From assembly GCF_027947535.2 (NCBI RefSeq), contig NZ_JAAGKO020000037.1, positions 22,121 to 86,120 on the forward strand: a DNA stretch of 64,000 nt, in the 5' to 3' direction. Of this stretch, positions 36,934 through 46,001 are shown piece after piece. The DNA is from Streptantibioticus silvisoli (GTDB taxonomy: Bacteria > Actinomycetota > Actinomycetes > Streptomycetales > Streptomycetaceae). Position numbers and translations under genes: made by a program. The notes beneath the pieces were generated by a model. It had not been told where the DNA came from, did no database searches, and worked only from the letters and a program-made list of their open reading frames with translations. Numbering within the stretch: position 1 is the first letter of the stretch; every line of letters starts with the position of its first letter.

Positions 36934-36967
36934 GGGGCCCGGGAGCTGGATACGACTCCCGGGTCCC
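36934..36967 (-). terminator. Terminator-like hairpin downstream of the SUKH gene
   Basis: GGGGCCCGGGAG (36934-36945) pairs with CTCCCGGGTCCC (36956-36967), one G-T pair, 10-nt loop; it lies about 80 bp after the SUKH stop on the minus strand. Confidence 0.6.
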
Positions 36968-37049
36968 GCCACGCCGTGCCACGCCGCGGCGGCCACGGCG
37001 AAGGCCTTCTCCCCGGCATTCCCCCAGCGCCTCTCCTTCCGGAAAAGGA

Positions 37050-37601
37050 TCAGCGGGGCTGCGTGATGGGGTAGGGGAAGAAGGGCGCGCTCTCCTCGTC
37101 CAGGTGGTCGGTGAGGATCTCCGACTCGAAGTCCCGGGCGAAGAGGCCGGCCAGGAATTCGGTGCAGGTCATGGGGTAGATCTCGCAGTCCCCGAGATCG
37201 CAGTGCAGGACCACGACGGGCCAGGTCTCGGGCGGTTCGCCCGGCCGTACCAGCCAGTTGAGGCTGTCCGAGTCGGGGGTGTCGGCCCAGACGACGAGCA
37301 GCAGGTCGTCCATCGCCAGTTCGGCGGGGCGGTTGCCGTGCACCGACCACAGGTTCTTCAGGTCCCACATGTGTGACGTGTTGCGGGTGACCACGTCGCC
37401 GTCGAGAACCGTGGGCGGCGGCGCGAGCAGTTCGACGTGGTCGTAGAACCCGCCGACACCGTAGGCCTCCACCAGTTCCTTGTAGTCCTGGGGCAGCGCC
37501 CGCCCCAGGACTTCCTCCGCGGCGGCCCAGTCGCGCGGTCCGCCGCCGCCTGCCGACGGAGGCGGTGCCAAGGTCCGCAGCCGGTTCAGTGCACTGGTCA
37601 T
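37050..37601 (-). CDS. SMI1/KNR4 (SUKH) immunity protein
   Basis: A 183-residue protein of the SUKH superfamily. The conserved core is ALPQDYKELVEAYGVGGF (about residues 34-51), then the acidic-tryptophan region (MWDLKNLW, VVWADTPDSDSLNWLV) and a C-terminal FLAGLFARDFES helix. SUKH proteins are immunity factors that neutralise contact-dependent nuclease toxins. The gene lies 59 bp downstream of the RHS toxin gene on the same strand, the usual place for the cognate immunity gene. The ATG at 37601 has GAGAGGAAG at 4 nt. Confidence 0.87.
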   Translation of the reverse strand: MTSALNRLRTLAPPPSAGGGGPRDWAAAEEVLGRALPQDYKELVEAYGVGGFYDHVELLAPPPTVLDGDVVTRNTSHMWDLKNLWSVHGNRPAELAMDDLLLVVWADTPDSDSLNWLVRPGEPPETWPVVVLHCDLGDCEIYPMTCTEFLAGLFARDFESEILTDHLDEESAPFFPYPITQPR

Positions 37602-37660
37602 CAGGCTTCCTCTCTGCCGGGCTCACCGGCCGGCGTGGGGTGAACGGGATCGTAGTGCCG

Positions 37661-40600
37661 TCACGCCCCGCACCCGGGAACGTTGAGGATGGTGACCGCG
37701 TTCAGGTTGCCGTGTTCGTCGTAGTGGAGGATCTGCCGCACCGTTGTGTCGCTCTGCGGGTACGGCGTGAACTGGAACTTGCCGTCGGGGCTGGTCGCGC
37801 GGACGGTCATGCCGATGGGTCTGAGGTCCTCCGGGCGCAGCGTTTCGGGCAGCACCTGGTGATAGTGCGCGGTGACCTCGTAGTCGATGGAGCCGTGGAC
37901 CCCGACGCCGTTCGCCGCCTGTCCCTCGTAGTGGTACATGATCGGGTGGTTGGCCCACCGGTGCATCGCGACGAAGTTCTGCGGGATCTTGTTGGAGCCG
38001 CCCAGGGACGCGGCCAGCAGGTGGGTGCGGTTGAACTTCATCCCGTTCTGCCAGCCGGGGACGGCACCGTTGCGGATGTGCGGGTCGGTGCTCTGCCCGA
38101 GCATGGCCGAGGTGATGTGTGCCGTCACCTTGGTGGGACGTCCGTGCTCGTCGAGGGGACTGTAGGTGACGTTGCCGCCCCACGTGGTGTCCTGCGGCTC
38201 CCACTTGTCCCAGCCCGGCAGGTTCGGCTTGTACTTCAGCCCGAGCGGGTCGGACCACGCCGTCGGGTTGGGGACGTAGCCGACGGGATCGGGGGCCGGG
38301 GACAGGCCGAGGGGATCGGGGGCGGTGTAGCGGGCGGTCTCGGGGTCGTAGTGGCGGAAGTGGTTGTGGTTCCAGCCGGTCTCGGGGTCGGCGTACTGGC
38401 CGGGGAAGCGCAGCGGGCAGTCGACGGTGGCGTCCCGGCCGGCGGTGGGCAGGCCCCACAGGGTGGTGCGGGGCTGCCAGGCGATGTCGCCCTCGGGGGT
38501 GAGCAGTTCGGTGGGGGTGCCGACGAGGTCGGTGACGATGGCGTGGAACCGGGCGTCGGTCCCCAGCGGGTCCGCGGCGTGGTCGACCTGGGCCAGTGGC
38601 AGGCCGCCGGGGCTGTACTCCCACGTGGTGGTGGCGCCCCGGTCGGTGCTCTGCTCGGCCAGGGTGACGACGTCCCAGGTGAAGTGGACCTCCTCGGCGA
38701 CCGCCGCGGCATCGGTGAAGCGCTGTTTGCCGATGCGGCGGCCGGCCGCGTCGTAGCGGTAGCGCCAGTGGTGGCCGGCGGGCGTGACGGTGGCGATCAG
38801 CTGGTCGTAGCCGTTCCAGGTGAAGGTACGAACCTGCCGCTGCCCGTTCAGCAGGCGTTTGGTGCTGCGCACGACCCGGCCCTGCGCGTCGTGTTCGTAG
38901 GACGTGCGGCCGGCCCGCCGCAGCCGGGTGCCGTCGAACTCGCGCGGCGCGTCGTCCGGCGCGGTGACCGGGGTGGCCGCGTGGGTGAGGTTGCCGACGG
39001 CGTCGTAGGCGTAGCTCTCCGTCCAGCCCTCGGCGGTCACCGAGGTCACCCGTCCCGACGGGTCGAGCGCGAACCGGTGGACACCGGTGGTCAGGTCGCG
39101 GATCTCGGTGAGCAGGTCGTCGGCACCGTAGGCGTAGTGGCGTTCCAGCAGCGGGGCCGGGTCGTCCGGCGTGCCGCGGGTGATGCTCCGCCGGGTCAGC
39201 CGGCCGGTGCCGTCCCAGTCGTGGCTCAGGGTCAGCCGGTCGTCGACCCGGCGGGCCGACTCGCGCCCGAGGGGGTCGAACGCGAAGGTGGTGCGGTGCC
39301 CGGCCATCACCAGTGTCCCGGGCAGGTCGCGGGAGTCGTAGCTCCAGGTGGAGACCACCCCGGACGGTGTACGGCGCTCGGTGCGGCGCCCCAGCAGGTC
39401 GTAGGCGTAAGTGATGGTGCGGCCGTTGACGCTTTCGGCGGTGACCCGGCCCATCACGTCGTACTCGCGCAGCACCTCGGCGTCGGCGTTGCGGGTGCGC
39501 CACAGGTTGCCGGCGGCGTCGTAGTCGTGCGTGGTGCGGTCGTCACCGCAGGCGTGGGCGGTGACGCGGCCCAGGACGTCGCGTTCGAAGGTGACGGTCT
39601 CGCCGGCGCCGTTGGAGCGGGAGGCGAGCTGTCCGGCCGCGTCGTAGGTGTACCGCAGCACGCGGCCGTCGAAGTCGGTCTCCTGGACCAGCCGGCCGGT
39701 CGGGTCGTAGGCGTACTCCCACACCCGGCCGAGCGGATCGGTGACCGCCGTCAGGTGCTTCTCGGTGTCGTAGGAGAACGCGTAGGTGCTGCCGTCGGCC
39801 GTCGTGCTGCTCGCCACCAGGTCGAAGTGCGTGGGGGCCAGGGTGTGGACGACACCTGCCGCGTCGGTGTGGGAGACGACCTTGCCGTCCGCGTCGAACG
39901 CCCATGACTCGCGCCGGCCGTCGGACCGCTCCACCCGTTCGACCTGGCCGTCCGTGGTCCAGCCGACCCGGACGGTGTTGCCCATCGGGTCGGTGGCCTC
40001 CACGATCCTGCCGAAGGCGTCGCGCCGCGCGGACGTCACCCCGCCGCGCTCGTCGGTGACCGAGACCGGCAGCCCGGCCGCGTCGGACACCATCAGCGTG
40101 CGTGCGCCCAGCGCGTCGGTGACGCCGGTGAGGTCACCGGTGTCCTCGTCGTACGCGTACGCGGTAAGGGCGCCGAGCGGATCGACGGTGGCGAGCCGGT
40201 TGCCCCACGCGTCGTACTCGGTCCGCCAGACCCGGCCGGCCGGGTCGGTGAGGGTGACCGGCAGGCCCTCGACGTCGTAGGTGAACGCGGTGCGTGTGCC
40301 GTCCGGACCGACCACGGCGGAGACGTTCTCCGACGCGTCGTGCTCGTAGCGGGTGGTGCGCCCCAGCGGGTCGGTGAAGGACTTCAGCAGCCGGTTGTCC
40401 TCGCTCCACTCCTGCACGCGGACCTGGCCGAGCGGGTCGGTGCTGCGGATGGTCCGGTACGCCGCGTTGAACTCGTGCGTCGTGGTGTGGCCGAGGGAGT
40501 TGGTGTACCGGGTGGTGCGGGCCGCGTCGTCGTAGGCGAACGCTCCGGACAGGAAGCCGTCCGATCCGGTGGTGCGCACGACCCTGCCGGCGGCGTCGTA

Positions 40601-41704
40601 CGCGTAGCCGTAGGCGGTGCCCGTGCGGTCGGTCCACGAGGTGATCCGGTGGTGGTCGTCGTAGGTCAGCCGCAGCGGCACGCCGGAGGAGTTGAAGACC
40701 TCCGTCAGATCGCCCGCGTCGTCGTACCCGTACCGGGCGAGTGTCGTCCCGGTGCCCGGGCCGTCGGTGTCCAGCAGCCGGAAACCGGTGATCCGCCGCA
40801 GCTCGGGGTGGACGTCGACCGCCACGCGGTAACCGCCGTGGTGCGACAGGAGCCGCGGGGTGTCGTCCTGGGACCACTCGATGTCGATGCGGCGGCCGTT
40901 GCGGTCCTGGAGCGACGTCAGCCGGAGCGTCACCGCACCGGGCACGCCGGGTGCGGGGCGCGGGTGGTCGAACACCATCGCCTGGCCGGACCGGGGGTCC
41001 AGCACCGTCATCGGCTCGTTCGGCCGGCCGCTCCAGCCCAACGGCAGGCGCGGCCCCTTGAACGGTACGACGGGGGCCCCTTCGCGGGGCGCCGGGTACT
41101 CAAGACGCGTCCCGTCCGGCCCCACCAGCACGATGCCGTCCGCGTCGAGTTGCAGGCGCTGATCGAGCGTGGATGCCCAACTGGTCCCGAACCAGCCGCC
41201 GTTGCGGTAGGAGGAGAGGTGGGTTCTCCGGATGGCCAGCGGCAGCGCGCCGGGCAGCCGCACGTCGACAACGGACATGACCAGCTCACCGCTGGCGACG
41301 TCGACGGGATCGCCCTCGCAGTGCCGGCTCTCGGGCGGACGGGAATCCCGGTCGCCGTCATCGGGACGGGCGTCGGGCGCCCCGGAATCATCGTCGCCGC
41401 CACCGTGTGCGCCGTCGGCCGTACGCCCCCCGTTTCCGCCGCCGCCCCGACCCCCGCCTGCGGTGTTGACCCCGTCGGCGTCGGCGGGATCGGCCGGGTC
41501 GTGGTGCCCGGTGCCGGCGTCGCCGGGGTGGTGCTTCGCGGCGGCGGTGACGTCGTCCTCGGCCTTGTCGAACTCGTCGGCGGCCTTGTGGACGGAGGTG
41601 CCGATGCGGTGGTGGCCCTTGCCGAAGGCGGAGGGGAGTTTGCGGGCGAGGTCTTCGAGGAACTCCGCCGTGGGTTTGACGATCTTGCCGACGATGTCGC
41701 TCAC
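37661..41704 (-). CDS. RHS-repeat polymorphic toxin with C-terminal nuclease
   Basis: A 1347-residue toxin. Order: a ~50-residue helical N-terminus; a Gly/Asp/Pro-rich linker (about 55-125); a DUF6531-type segment (CEGDPVDVASGELVMS onward); about 25 RHS/YD repeats (for example YGYAYDAAGRVVRTTGSDG); the RHS core end (DPLGLSPAPDP) near 1180; then a variable tip. The last ~150 residues contain RTHLLAASLGGSNKIPQNFV, resembling the His/Asn motif of DNA/RNA non-specific endonucleases. The RHS shell encloses the toxin until delivery. Upstream is a WXG100-like gene and downstream a SUKH immunity gene. The GTG at 41704 has no strong ribosome binding site. Confidence 0.9.
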   Translation of the reverse strand: MSDIVGKIVKPTAEFLEDLARKLPSAFGKGHHRIGTSVHKAADEFDKAEDDVTAAAKHHPGDAGTGHHDPADPADADGVNTAGGGRGGGGNGGRTADGAHGGGDDDSGAPDARPDDGDRDSRPPESRHCEGDPVDVASGELVMSVVDVRLPGALPLAIRRTHLSSYRNGGWFGTSWASTLDQRLQLDADGIVLVGPDGTRLEYPAPREGAPVVPFKGPRLPLGWSGRPNEPMTVLDPRSGQAMVFDHPRPAPGVPGAVTLRLTSLQDRNGRRIDIEWSQDDTPRLLSHHGGYRVAVDVHPELRRITGFRLLDTDGPGTGTTLARYGYDDAGDLTEVFNSSGVPLRLTYDDHHRITSWTDRTGTAYGYAYDAAGRVVRTTGSDGFLSGAFAYDDAARTTRYTNSLGHTTTHEFNAAYRTIRSTDPLGQVRVQEWSEDNRLLKSFTDPLGRTTRYEHDASENVSAVVGPDGTRTAFTYDVEGLPVTLTDPAGRVWRTEYDAWGNRLATVDPLGALTAYAYDEDTGDLTGVTDALGARTLMVSDAAGLPVSVTDERGGVTSARRDAFGRIVEATDPMGNTVRVGWTTDGQVERVERSDGRRESWAFDADGKVVSHTDAAGVVHTLAPTHFDLVASSTTADGSTYAFSYDTEKHLTAVTDPLGRVWEYAYDPTGRLVQETDFDGRVLRYTYDAAGQLASRSNGAGETVTFERDVLGRVTAHACGDDRTTHDYDAAGNLWRTRNADAEVLREYDVMGRVTAESVNGRTITYAYDLLGRRTERRTPSGVVSTWSYDSRDLPGTLVMAGHRTTFAFDPLGRESARRVDDRLTLSHDWDGTGRLTRRSITRGTPDDPAPLLERHYAYGADDLLTEIRDLTTGVHRFALDPSGRVTSVTAEGWTESYAYDAVGNLTHAATPVTAPDDAPREFDGTRLRRAGRTSYEHDAQGRVVRSTKRLLNGQRQVRTFTWNGYDQLIATVTPAGHHWRYRYDAAGRRIGKQRFTDAAAVAEEVHFTWDVVTLAEQSTDRGATTTWEYSPGGLPLAQVDHAADPLGTDARFHAIVTDLVGTPTELLTPEGDIAWQPRTTLWGLPTAGRDATVDCPLRFPGQYADPETGWNHNHFRHYDPETARYTAPDPLGLSPAPDPVGYVPNPTAWSDPLGLKYKPNLPGWDKWEPQDTTWGGNVTYSPLDEHGRPTKVTAHITSAMLGQSTDPHIRNGAVPGWQNGMKFNRTHLLAASLGGSNKIPQNFVAMHRWANHPIMYHYEGQAANGVGVHGSIDYEVTAHYHQVLPETLRPEDLRPIGMTVRATSPDGKFQFTPYPQSDTTVRQILHYDEHGNLNAVTILNVPGCGA

Positions 41705-41712
41705 GGTGTGGT

Positions 41713-42438
41713 TCAGCCCCCGGTGGTGAACGTGAGTGCGGTGACGCGGTTGCCGAACGCCTTGCCGCCGGACAGGTTCTGCTCGGCCTGCGTGAGGATC
41801 GTGTCGCCGTGCCCGCGCATGGCGGCGGTGTCGATCTTCAGCCCCGGCGGGGCACCCCCGACGGCGACGTGCGCCACCTCGGCGAACAGCAGCTTCTCCA
41901 CCGCCGCGTCCATCTGCTCCTTCAACGGCCCCGTCACCTTGGACACCAGAACGCCGATGACCTCCTGCTCGAAACGCTGGAGGATGCCGTTCATCAGCCG
42001 GTTCTGCACCTCGATCTCCGCGGCCGCGGCAGCCTCCGACAACCCCAGCGTCGCGACCGCGGCGACCTGGTCGCCGATCAACTCCGCCGAGGCGATGGCC
42101 AGTTGGGTCAGGCAGGCGCCCTTCATCACGGTCACCCCGTCACCGGCGACGTCCAACGCCTCGGCCAGATCACGGCAGACGGTGATCAGCGTCTTCATGT
42201 GCCCCGACGTCTGCCCCGCCCACGCCTGCGCCAGCGCGGTGTAGGACTGCGCCGCGTAGACCTGCGGCAGATCACCGGTCACCACCCGGTGCGTGGTGTT
42301 GTGCGAGTCCTCGCACTGCTGCGCGTACGACCGCAACTCCCGTGCGGCGTCGTGCAGTTGATCCTCGTCGATCTCGGGCCAGTTGAACCCGAGCAGGTTC
42401 ACGACCTCCGCCAGCCAGTGCGGCAGGTTGATGGACAT
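41713..42438 (-). CDS. WXG100-like protein upstream of the RHS toxin
   Basis: A 241-residue helical protein. The start at ATG 42438 gives SINLPHWLAEVVNLLGFNWP, the typical beginning of WXG100-like/LXG-like domain proteins in Streptomyces. The rest is mostly alpha-helical with Ala-rich heptads (LAIASAELIGDQVAAVATLG) and no signal peptide. Such proteins accompany toxins exported by type VII (ESX) secretion, as part of the substrate or as adaptor. The stop lies 8 bp before the RHS toxin start, so the three genes (this, RHS toxin, SUKH immunity) form one operon. Confidence 0.78.
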   Translation of the reverse strand: MSINLPHWLAEVVNLLGFNWPEIDEDQLHDAARELRSYAQQCEDSHNTTHRVVTGDLPQVYAAQSYTALAQAWAGQTSGHMKTLITVCRDLAEALDVAGDGVTVMKGACLTQLAIASAELIGDQVAAVATLGLSEAAAAAEIEVQNRLMNGILQRFEQEVIGVLVSKVTGPLKEQMDAAVEKLLFAEVAHVAVGGAPPGLKIDTAAMRGHGDTILTQAEQNLSGGKAFGNRVTALTFTTGG

Positions 42439-42480
42439 GACGTCGCCACCCCCCGTTTCCCCCGTGGGCAACCTCACCAT

Positions 42481-42997
42481 TCATCATATAAGCGACCGTT
42501 CACCAGGGTTGGCGAGTTCGACTCCGGGCCGTGGAGGCGCACCAACTCTTCACAGCTTTCGCCGGGGATAGGGGCCGGCGCCTTGGGGAGGGGGTGCGGG
42601 GGGTGCGGGGGGTGCGGGGCGCGGGGGCGGGGTGCGGCGATGGCGGTGGCGGTGCGGGGTGCGGCGATGGCGGTGCGGGGGCGCGGAGGTACGGGGGCGC
42701 GGCGGTGCGGGGGCGCGGCCGTACGGCCCGGTCAGGCGGGAAGGCCCGGCGCCTCGACCGCGACGAGATTCCGGCCGACCGTGGACCGTGGCCCCGGGCG
42801 CGTCGATCGCGGCTCCGAGCCGACCGCCTGCGGGTTCGACACCGTGCGGTCCGGACCGGTCCGGACCCGGCTGCGGAGTGCGGCTCCGGTGCGGCTCATA
42901 CCGGTTCGGGCTCGGCCCGGCTCGGGGGTTCAGACCGGTTCGGGGCTCAGACCGGCTCGGGGCTCAGACCGGTTCGGGGCTCAGACCGGTTCGGGGT
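42481..42997. other. G-rich intergenic region with tandem repeats
   Basis: About 500 bp between the RHS operon and the PAP2 gene. 42590-42720 is a G-rich, GGTGCGGGG-type simple-sequence tract; 42931 onward is a 17-bp tandem repeat that runs into the PAP2 stop codon. No gene is apparent. Confidence 0.65.
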
Positions 42998-43015
42998 TCA
43001 GACCGGTTCGGGGCT
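42931..43015. repeat. 17-bp tandem repeat spanning the PAP2 stop codon
   Basis: Five consecutive copies of CAGACCGGTTCGGGGCT (42931, 42948, 42965, 42982, 42999; single-base differences in the second and fourth). The PAP2 stop (TGA, 42998-43000 on the minus strand) sits at the junction of the last two units. Because 17 is not a multiple of 3, copy-number change would alter the extreme C-terminus. Confidence 0.92.
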
Positions 43016-44341
43016 CAGTTCCGGCGCCATCACGACCGCGAACTCCCAGCGTTCCGTGGTCCGCACGTAGCCGATGATCACCGTCGCCAGCACCAGGATG
43101 AGCAGCGGGCCGAACAGCCGCGGGTAGCGGGCCATCTCCACCGGCAGCCAGCGGTAGGCGACCAGGAGCGCGGCGAAGACCGTCGAGCCGTAGGCGACCA
43201 GCAGGCTCGCCGAGCGGTCCCAACCCCGGGCGAGCGAGCGCATCGCCGCCTCGATGGTCAGCGCGAACACGGCGCCGGCCACGAGGTCGGCGCCGTAGTG
43301 GTAGCCGAACCCCAGGGTGGCCACCAGCGTGGCGACGAGCCAGAACGCGCCCGCCCAGCGCACCGCCCGCGGGCCCTTGCGGGAGTGGATGAACAAGGTG
43401 GTCGCCCAGGCCGTGTGCAGGCTGGGCATGCAGTTACGCGGGGTGATCGCGTCGAACGGGATGCCGTGCGGCGAGCCGATCGGCGGCACCGTGTGGGGCC
43501 ACACGTCGGCCACCGCCCAGTGCCCGCCGCCGGCGCCGAAAGCGAAGACCGGCCCGACGGTCGGGAAGAGCATGTACACCGCCGGCCCGACCAGCCCTAT
43601 CACCAGGAAGGTGCGCACCAGGTGGTGGGCGGGGAAGCGGCGTTCGGTCACAACGTTGCGCAACTGGTACAGCGCGACGACCGCGGCGGCCAGGGGGAGC
43701 TGCCCGTAGACCAGGCCGAGCAGGTGGGAGCCGACCGGGCCGCTGTCCGTGACGAGCCGCCCGACCAGCCACGACGGATTGCCCAGCGCGTGGTCGACGG
43801 TCGCCACGTACGGGTCGAGCACCGTCGGGCGGCTGCGGGCGGTGATGAGCAGCCAGGTGTCACCGGTCTTGTGGCCGGCCACCAGCAGCAGCCCCAGCCC
43901 GACACCCTTGAGCAGCAGAGTCCGCTCCGTGCCGGTGCGGCGGGTGACCGCGATCACCGCACAGCCCAGGATCACCCACAGCGCTCCGTTGCCGAAGTTC
44001 TCCGGGGCGTCGAACAGCAGACGCACCAGCCAGAAGACCAGGTCGATGCCGATCGCGGCGCCGAGCGCGAGGAACCGCTGCCGCCAGGTGAGGACCACCA
44101 TCGTCAGCGCCAGCCCCGCGTACAGCAGCGGTCCGGAGTCCGGGGCGAACACCAGCTCGCGCGACTGCCGGGTGAGCGGACCGGACACGCCGTAGTGGCG
44201 GGCGGCCACCTCCAGCGCCACGAGGAACCCGAGGACCGCCACACCCGCCAGGGGCCACAGCAGGACCCGCGGCCGGTGCCGTACGGCGAGCGCGGTCCGG
44301 CGGCCTGTGCGGGCCAGTACGTGTGAAGCGTGAGATATCAA
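42998..44341 (-). CDS. PAP2-superfamily membrane phosphatase
   Basis: A 447-residue membrane protein with about 11-12 hydrophobic segments. Phosphatase motifs are RNCMPSLHTAWAT (catalytic His of the PSxH motif) and GYHYGADLVAG (His/Asp motif), the pattern of PAP2/AUR1-like phosphatases or inositol-phosphoceramide-synthase relatives. It probably acts on a lipid phosphate at the membrane. The start is a TTG at 44341 with no clear ribosome binding site; no ATG or GTG lies before the first hydrophobic segment in this frame, so the start is uncertain. The C-terminal SPEPV is encoded by a 17-bp tandem repeat. Confidence 0.85.
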   Translation of the reverse strand: MISHASHVLARTGRRTALAVRHRPRVLLWPLAGVAVLGFLVALEVAARHYGVSGPLTRQSRELVFAPDSGPLLYAGLALTMVVLTWRQRFLALGAAIGIDLVFWLVRLLFDAPENFGNGALWVILGCAVIAVTRRTGTERTLLLKGVGLGLLLVAGHKTGDTWLLITARSRPTVLDPYVATVDHALGNPSWLVGRLVTDSGPVGSHLLGLVYGQLPLAAAVVALYQLRNVVTERRFPAHHLVRTFLVIGLVGPAVYMLFPTVGPVFAFGAGGGHWAVADVWPHTVPPIGSPHGIPFDAITPRNCMPSLHTAWATTLFIHSRKGPRAVRWAGAFWLVATLVATLGFGYHYGADLVAGAVFALTIEAAMRSLARGWDRSASLLVAYGSTVFAALLVAYRWLPVEMARYPRLFGPLLILVLATVIIGYVRTTERWEFAVVMAPELSPEPV

Positions 44342-44801
44342 TGTCCGGTCGATCGGTCAGCTGTGCATGGATAGGTGGCATTTCAGGACGAACGGCGTCT
44401 TTTCCGATCGAGAGCGGGCGGCATCGAGAACGGGCGGCGAGGGCGATCTCCGCGCGATCGAACATGTTAACGGAAGGCCAACGGCAGGCGTCAGCGAATA
44501 ACGAAGGCGGTGATTCTGCCGGTCCGGCGCGGGGCGGGGCGACGAGGCGTGGGGCAGGGCCTGGCCCCGCCACCCCGTCCCGCGCGGGCCTTCCGACCAG
44601 CGCATCCGCGCCTGGCCGCCCGGTCCTGGGGCGCCGGGGGTTCCCGGAGCGCCAGGCGGTCCCCGGGCGCGCGGTTGTGCGGCCGCCGCTCCATGCGAGT
44701 CGCGGGGCGTTCGGTCAAGGGTTGCCGATCCCCGGCGGGCGGTGCGGGGACAACGGAGGCGTGCCGCCCCCGACCAGCCCCGCCCGACCGCCCGCAGCGC
44801 C
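44342..44801. other. Intergenic region upstream of the PAP2 gene
   Basis: About 460 bp. Its left ~180 bp is A/T-richer (possible PAP2 promoter region); the rest is GC-rich. I see no gene, repeat or strong hairpin in it. Confidence 0.5.
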
Positions 44802-45241
44802 ACATCGACCGGCCGCACCCTGCGCACCCGGCACGCCTACGCCTTCAAGAGCCGGTTGCTGCACGCTCAGTGCGGACGCCGGATGCAGAGCAACCGGAAC
44901 AACGGCCGCGCCCACTACCGCTACCGCTTCCCCAACGAGTACGCCATCGCCAACAAGCTCGACCACCCCGTCACCGGGCGGCTCTGGAAGCAGGCGCCGG
45001 CCCGGTCCTGGTCGAGCGGTGGAGCCGAGAGGTCCAGGCCGAGCGCGCTGTCGCCGAGGCCCACCTCACCATGATCGGAAGTCGGCAGCCGACGGGCGGA
45101 CGGATGGGGCGCGAGCAGATCCGCGGCATCGTGGCAGCGCTCGGCGGACTGCTGAACGTCCTGCGGAAGGCCGCGCCCGAGGGCGAGGCCGAGGTCTACC
45201 ACGAACTCGGTCCGATCCTGATCTATGACCATGAAACGTGA
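44802..45241 (+). pseudogene. Serine recombinase C-terminal remnant (copy 1)
   Basis: 44802-44969 encodes the zinc-ribbon region of large serine recombinases: RTLRTRHAYAFKSRLL, HAQCGRRMQSNRNNG, HYRYRFPNEYAIANKLDHP. Homologs have CxxC and YRC; here one Cys of the first pair and the later Cys are replaced (HAQC, YRY), so the zinc site is dead. From ~44978 another frame continues with AALEAGAGPVLVERWSREVQ to HELGPILIYDHET and a TGA at 45239, the coiled-coil end of the family. A frameshift/deletion therefore lies near 44970. The catalytic N-terminal half is absent. A hairpin and a tRNA-Leu-like segment follow directly. Confidence 0.85.
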
Positions 45242-45272
45242 TAGGTGCTGGCCGAAGTTCAGCCAGCACCTA
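45242..45272 (+). terminator. Hairpin after recombinase remnant 1
   Basis: TAGGTGCTGGC (45242-45252) pairs perfectly with GCCAGCACCTA (45262-45272), starting at the stop codon of the remnant. Equivalent hairpins follow the other two remnants, so it is the recombinase's own terminator. Confidence 0.85.
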
Positions 45273-45288
45273 TGTGCACAGTGGTCGG

Positions 45289-45317
45289 GTCCCAGGGGGG
45301 ACTTGAACGCTACGCCC
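45289..45317 (-). repeat. tRNA-Leu 3'-end copy (attachment-site remnant 1)
   Basis: GTCC-C-AGGGGGGACTTGAAC followed by ...ACGCCC matches the intact tRNA-Leu 3' part (GTCC-G-AGGGGGGACTTGAAC...ACGCCC) in 20 of the first 21 bases. The rest of the tRNA gene is absent. Its position just after a recombinase 3' end and terminator is that of an integrative-element att site. Confidence 0.82.
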
Positions 45318-45384
45318 ACGCGCTCGGGCGGCGGACGGCGCTGGCCTTGGCAGAGTTCGCTCCCTGCGCCGGACAAGTGCAGGA

Positions 45385-45755
45385 TCATGGGTCCGTCCTG
45401 CTCAGGTTGGCGGTCTGCCGGTGACTGCTATGCGCCAGGCGTCCGGGTTGCCAGGCGGTGAACGGCGCGAGTTCCGCCACTGCCGGGCCGACCGCGGCCA
45501 GCCACGCGGCGAAGTCGTGCGCCGGCCGATCGCACATCGCCAGCAGTTCGGCGTGCGGCACGTGCTCGACGGTCGGATTCGGCGTCCACCGGTACGGGGG
45601 ACGCAGCCGACCCACGCGGTCACTCCGTCCCTCCGGAACGTCAGCGTCCGCTCGACTCCCTCCGAGTACAGGTCGATCTCCGCCCCGGAACCGGAGCGCA
45701 AGCCGTCCAGCAGGTCCGGCAACTGCTCAGCGAGGGCGGAGAAGTCGTAGGACAC
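45385..45755 (-). pseudogene. Frameshifted small conserved gene
   Basis: A GTG at 45755 (GGGGGTCGAC before it) opens SYDFSALAEQLPDLLDGLRS and EIDLYSEGVERTLTFRRDGV. The continuation expected for this actinobacterial family (WTPNPTVEHVPHAELLAMCD, DFAAWLAAVGPAVAELAPF) is in another frame, beginning near 45590. A single indel around 45583-45600 explains it. Restored, the product would be about 120 residues. The function of the family is unknown to me. It could also be a sequencing error. Confidence 0.65.
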
Positions 45756-45949
45756 GTCGACCCCCGGTCGGGCTTGCCGAATCCGCCGATGCGGAACGAT
45801 GCGTCCGTCTGTGCGGGGTCGGCGCAGCCGTGCACAGCCTCTCCACCCCGGACTGGAGCGCCGGTACCAACTCCGTATCGCTCCTGTCCCTGTCTCACCA
45901 CAACATCGTCGGCGGTGCCCAGCAGAGCCGGACGACGTACCCGTGAATT

Positions 45950-45990
45950 GCCGGGCGCCCCGGCGGACCTGTTCTGCTGGGGCGCCCGGC
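45950..45990 (-). terminator. Terminator of the beta-helix protein gene
   Basis: GCCGGGCGCCCC (45950-45961) pairs perfectly with GGGGCGCCCGGC (45979-45990) around a 17-nt loop, 12 bp after the stop of the beta-helix gene. Confidence 0.85.
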
Positions 45991-46001
45991 GTCCTCGTCA
46001 G

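Noticed and set aside
42540..42900. Open frames through the G-rich tract before the PAP2 gene
   Set aside because: They are simple-sequence GGTGCGGGG repeats read as Gly/Arg/Ala strings.
42931..43015. CRISPR-like regular repeats
   Set aside because: Units are 17 bp and directly adjacent with no spacers; no cas genes nearby. It is a minisatellite.
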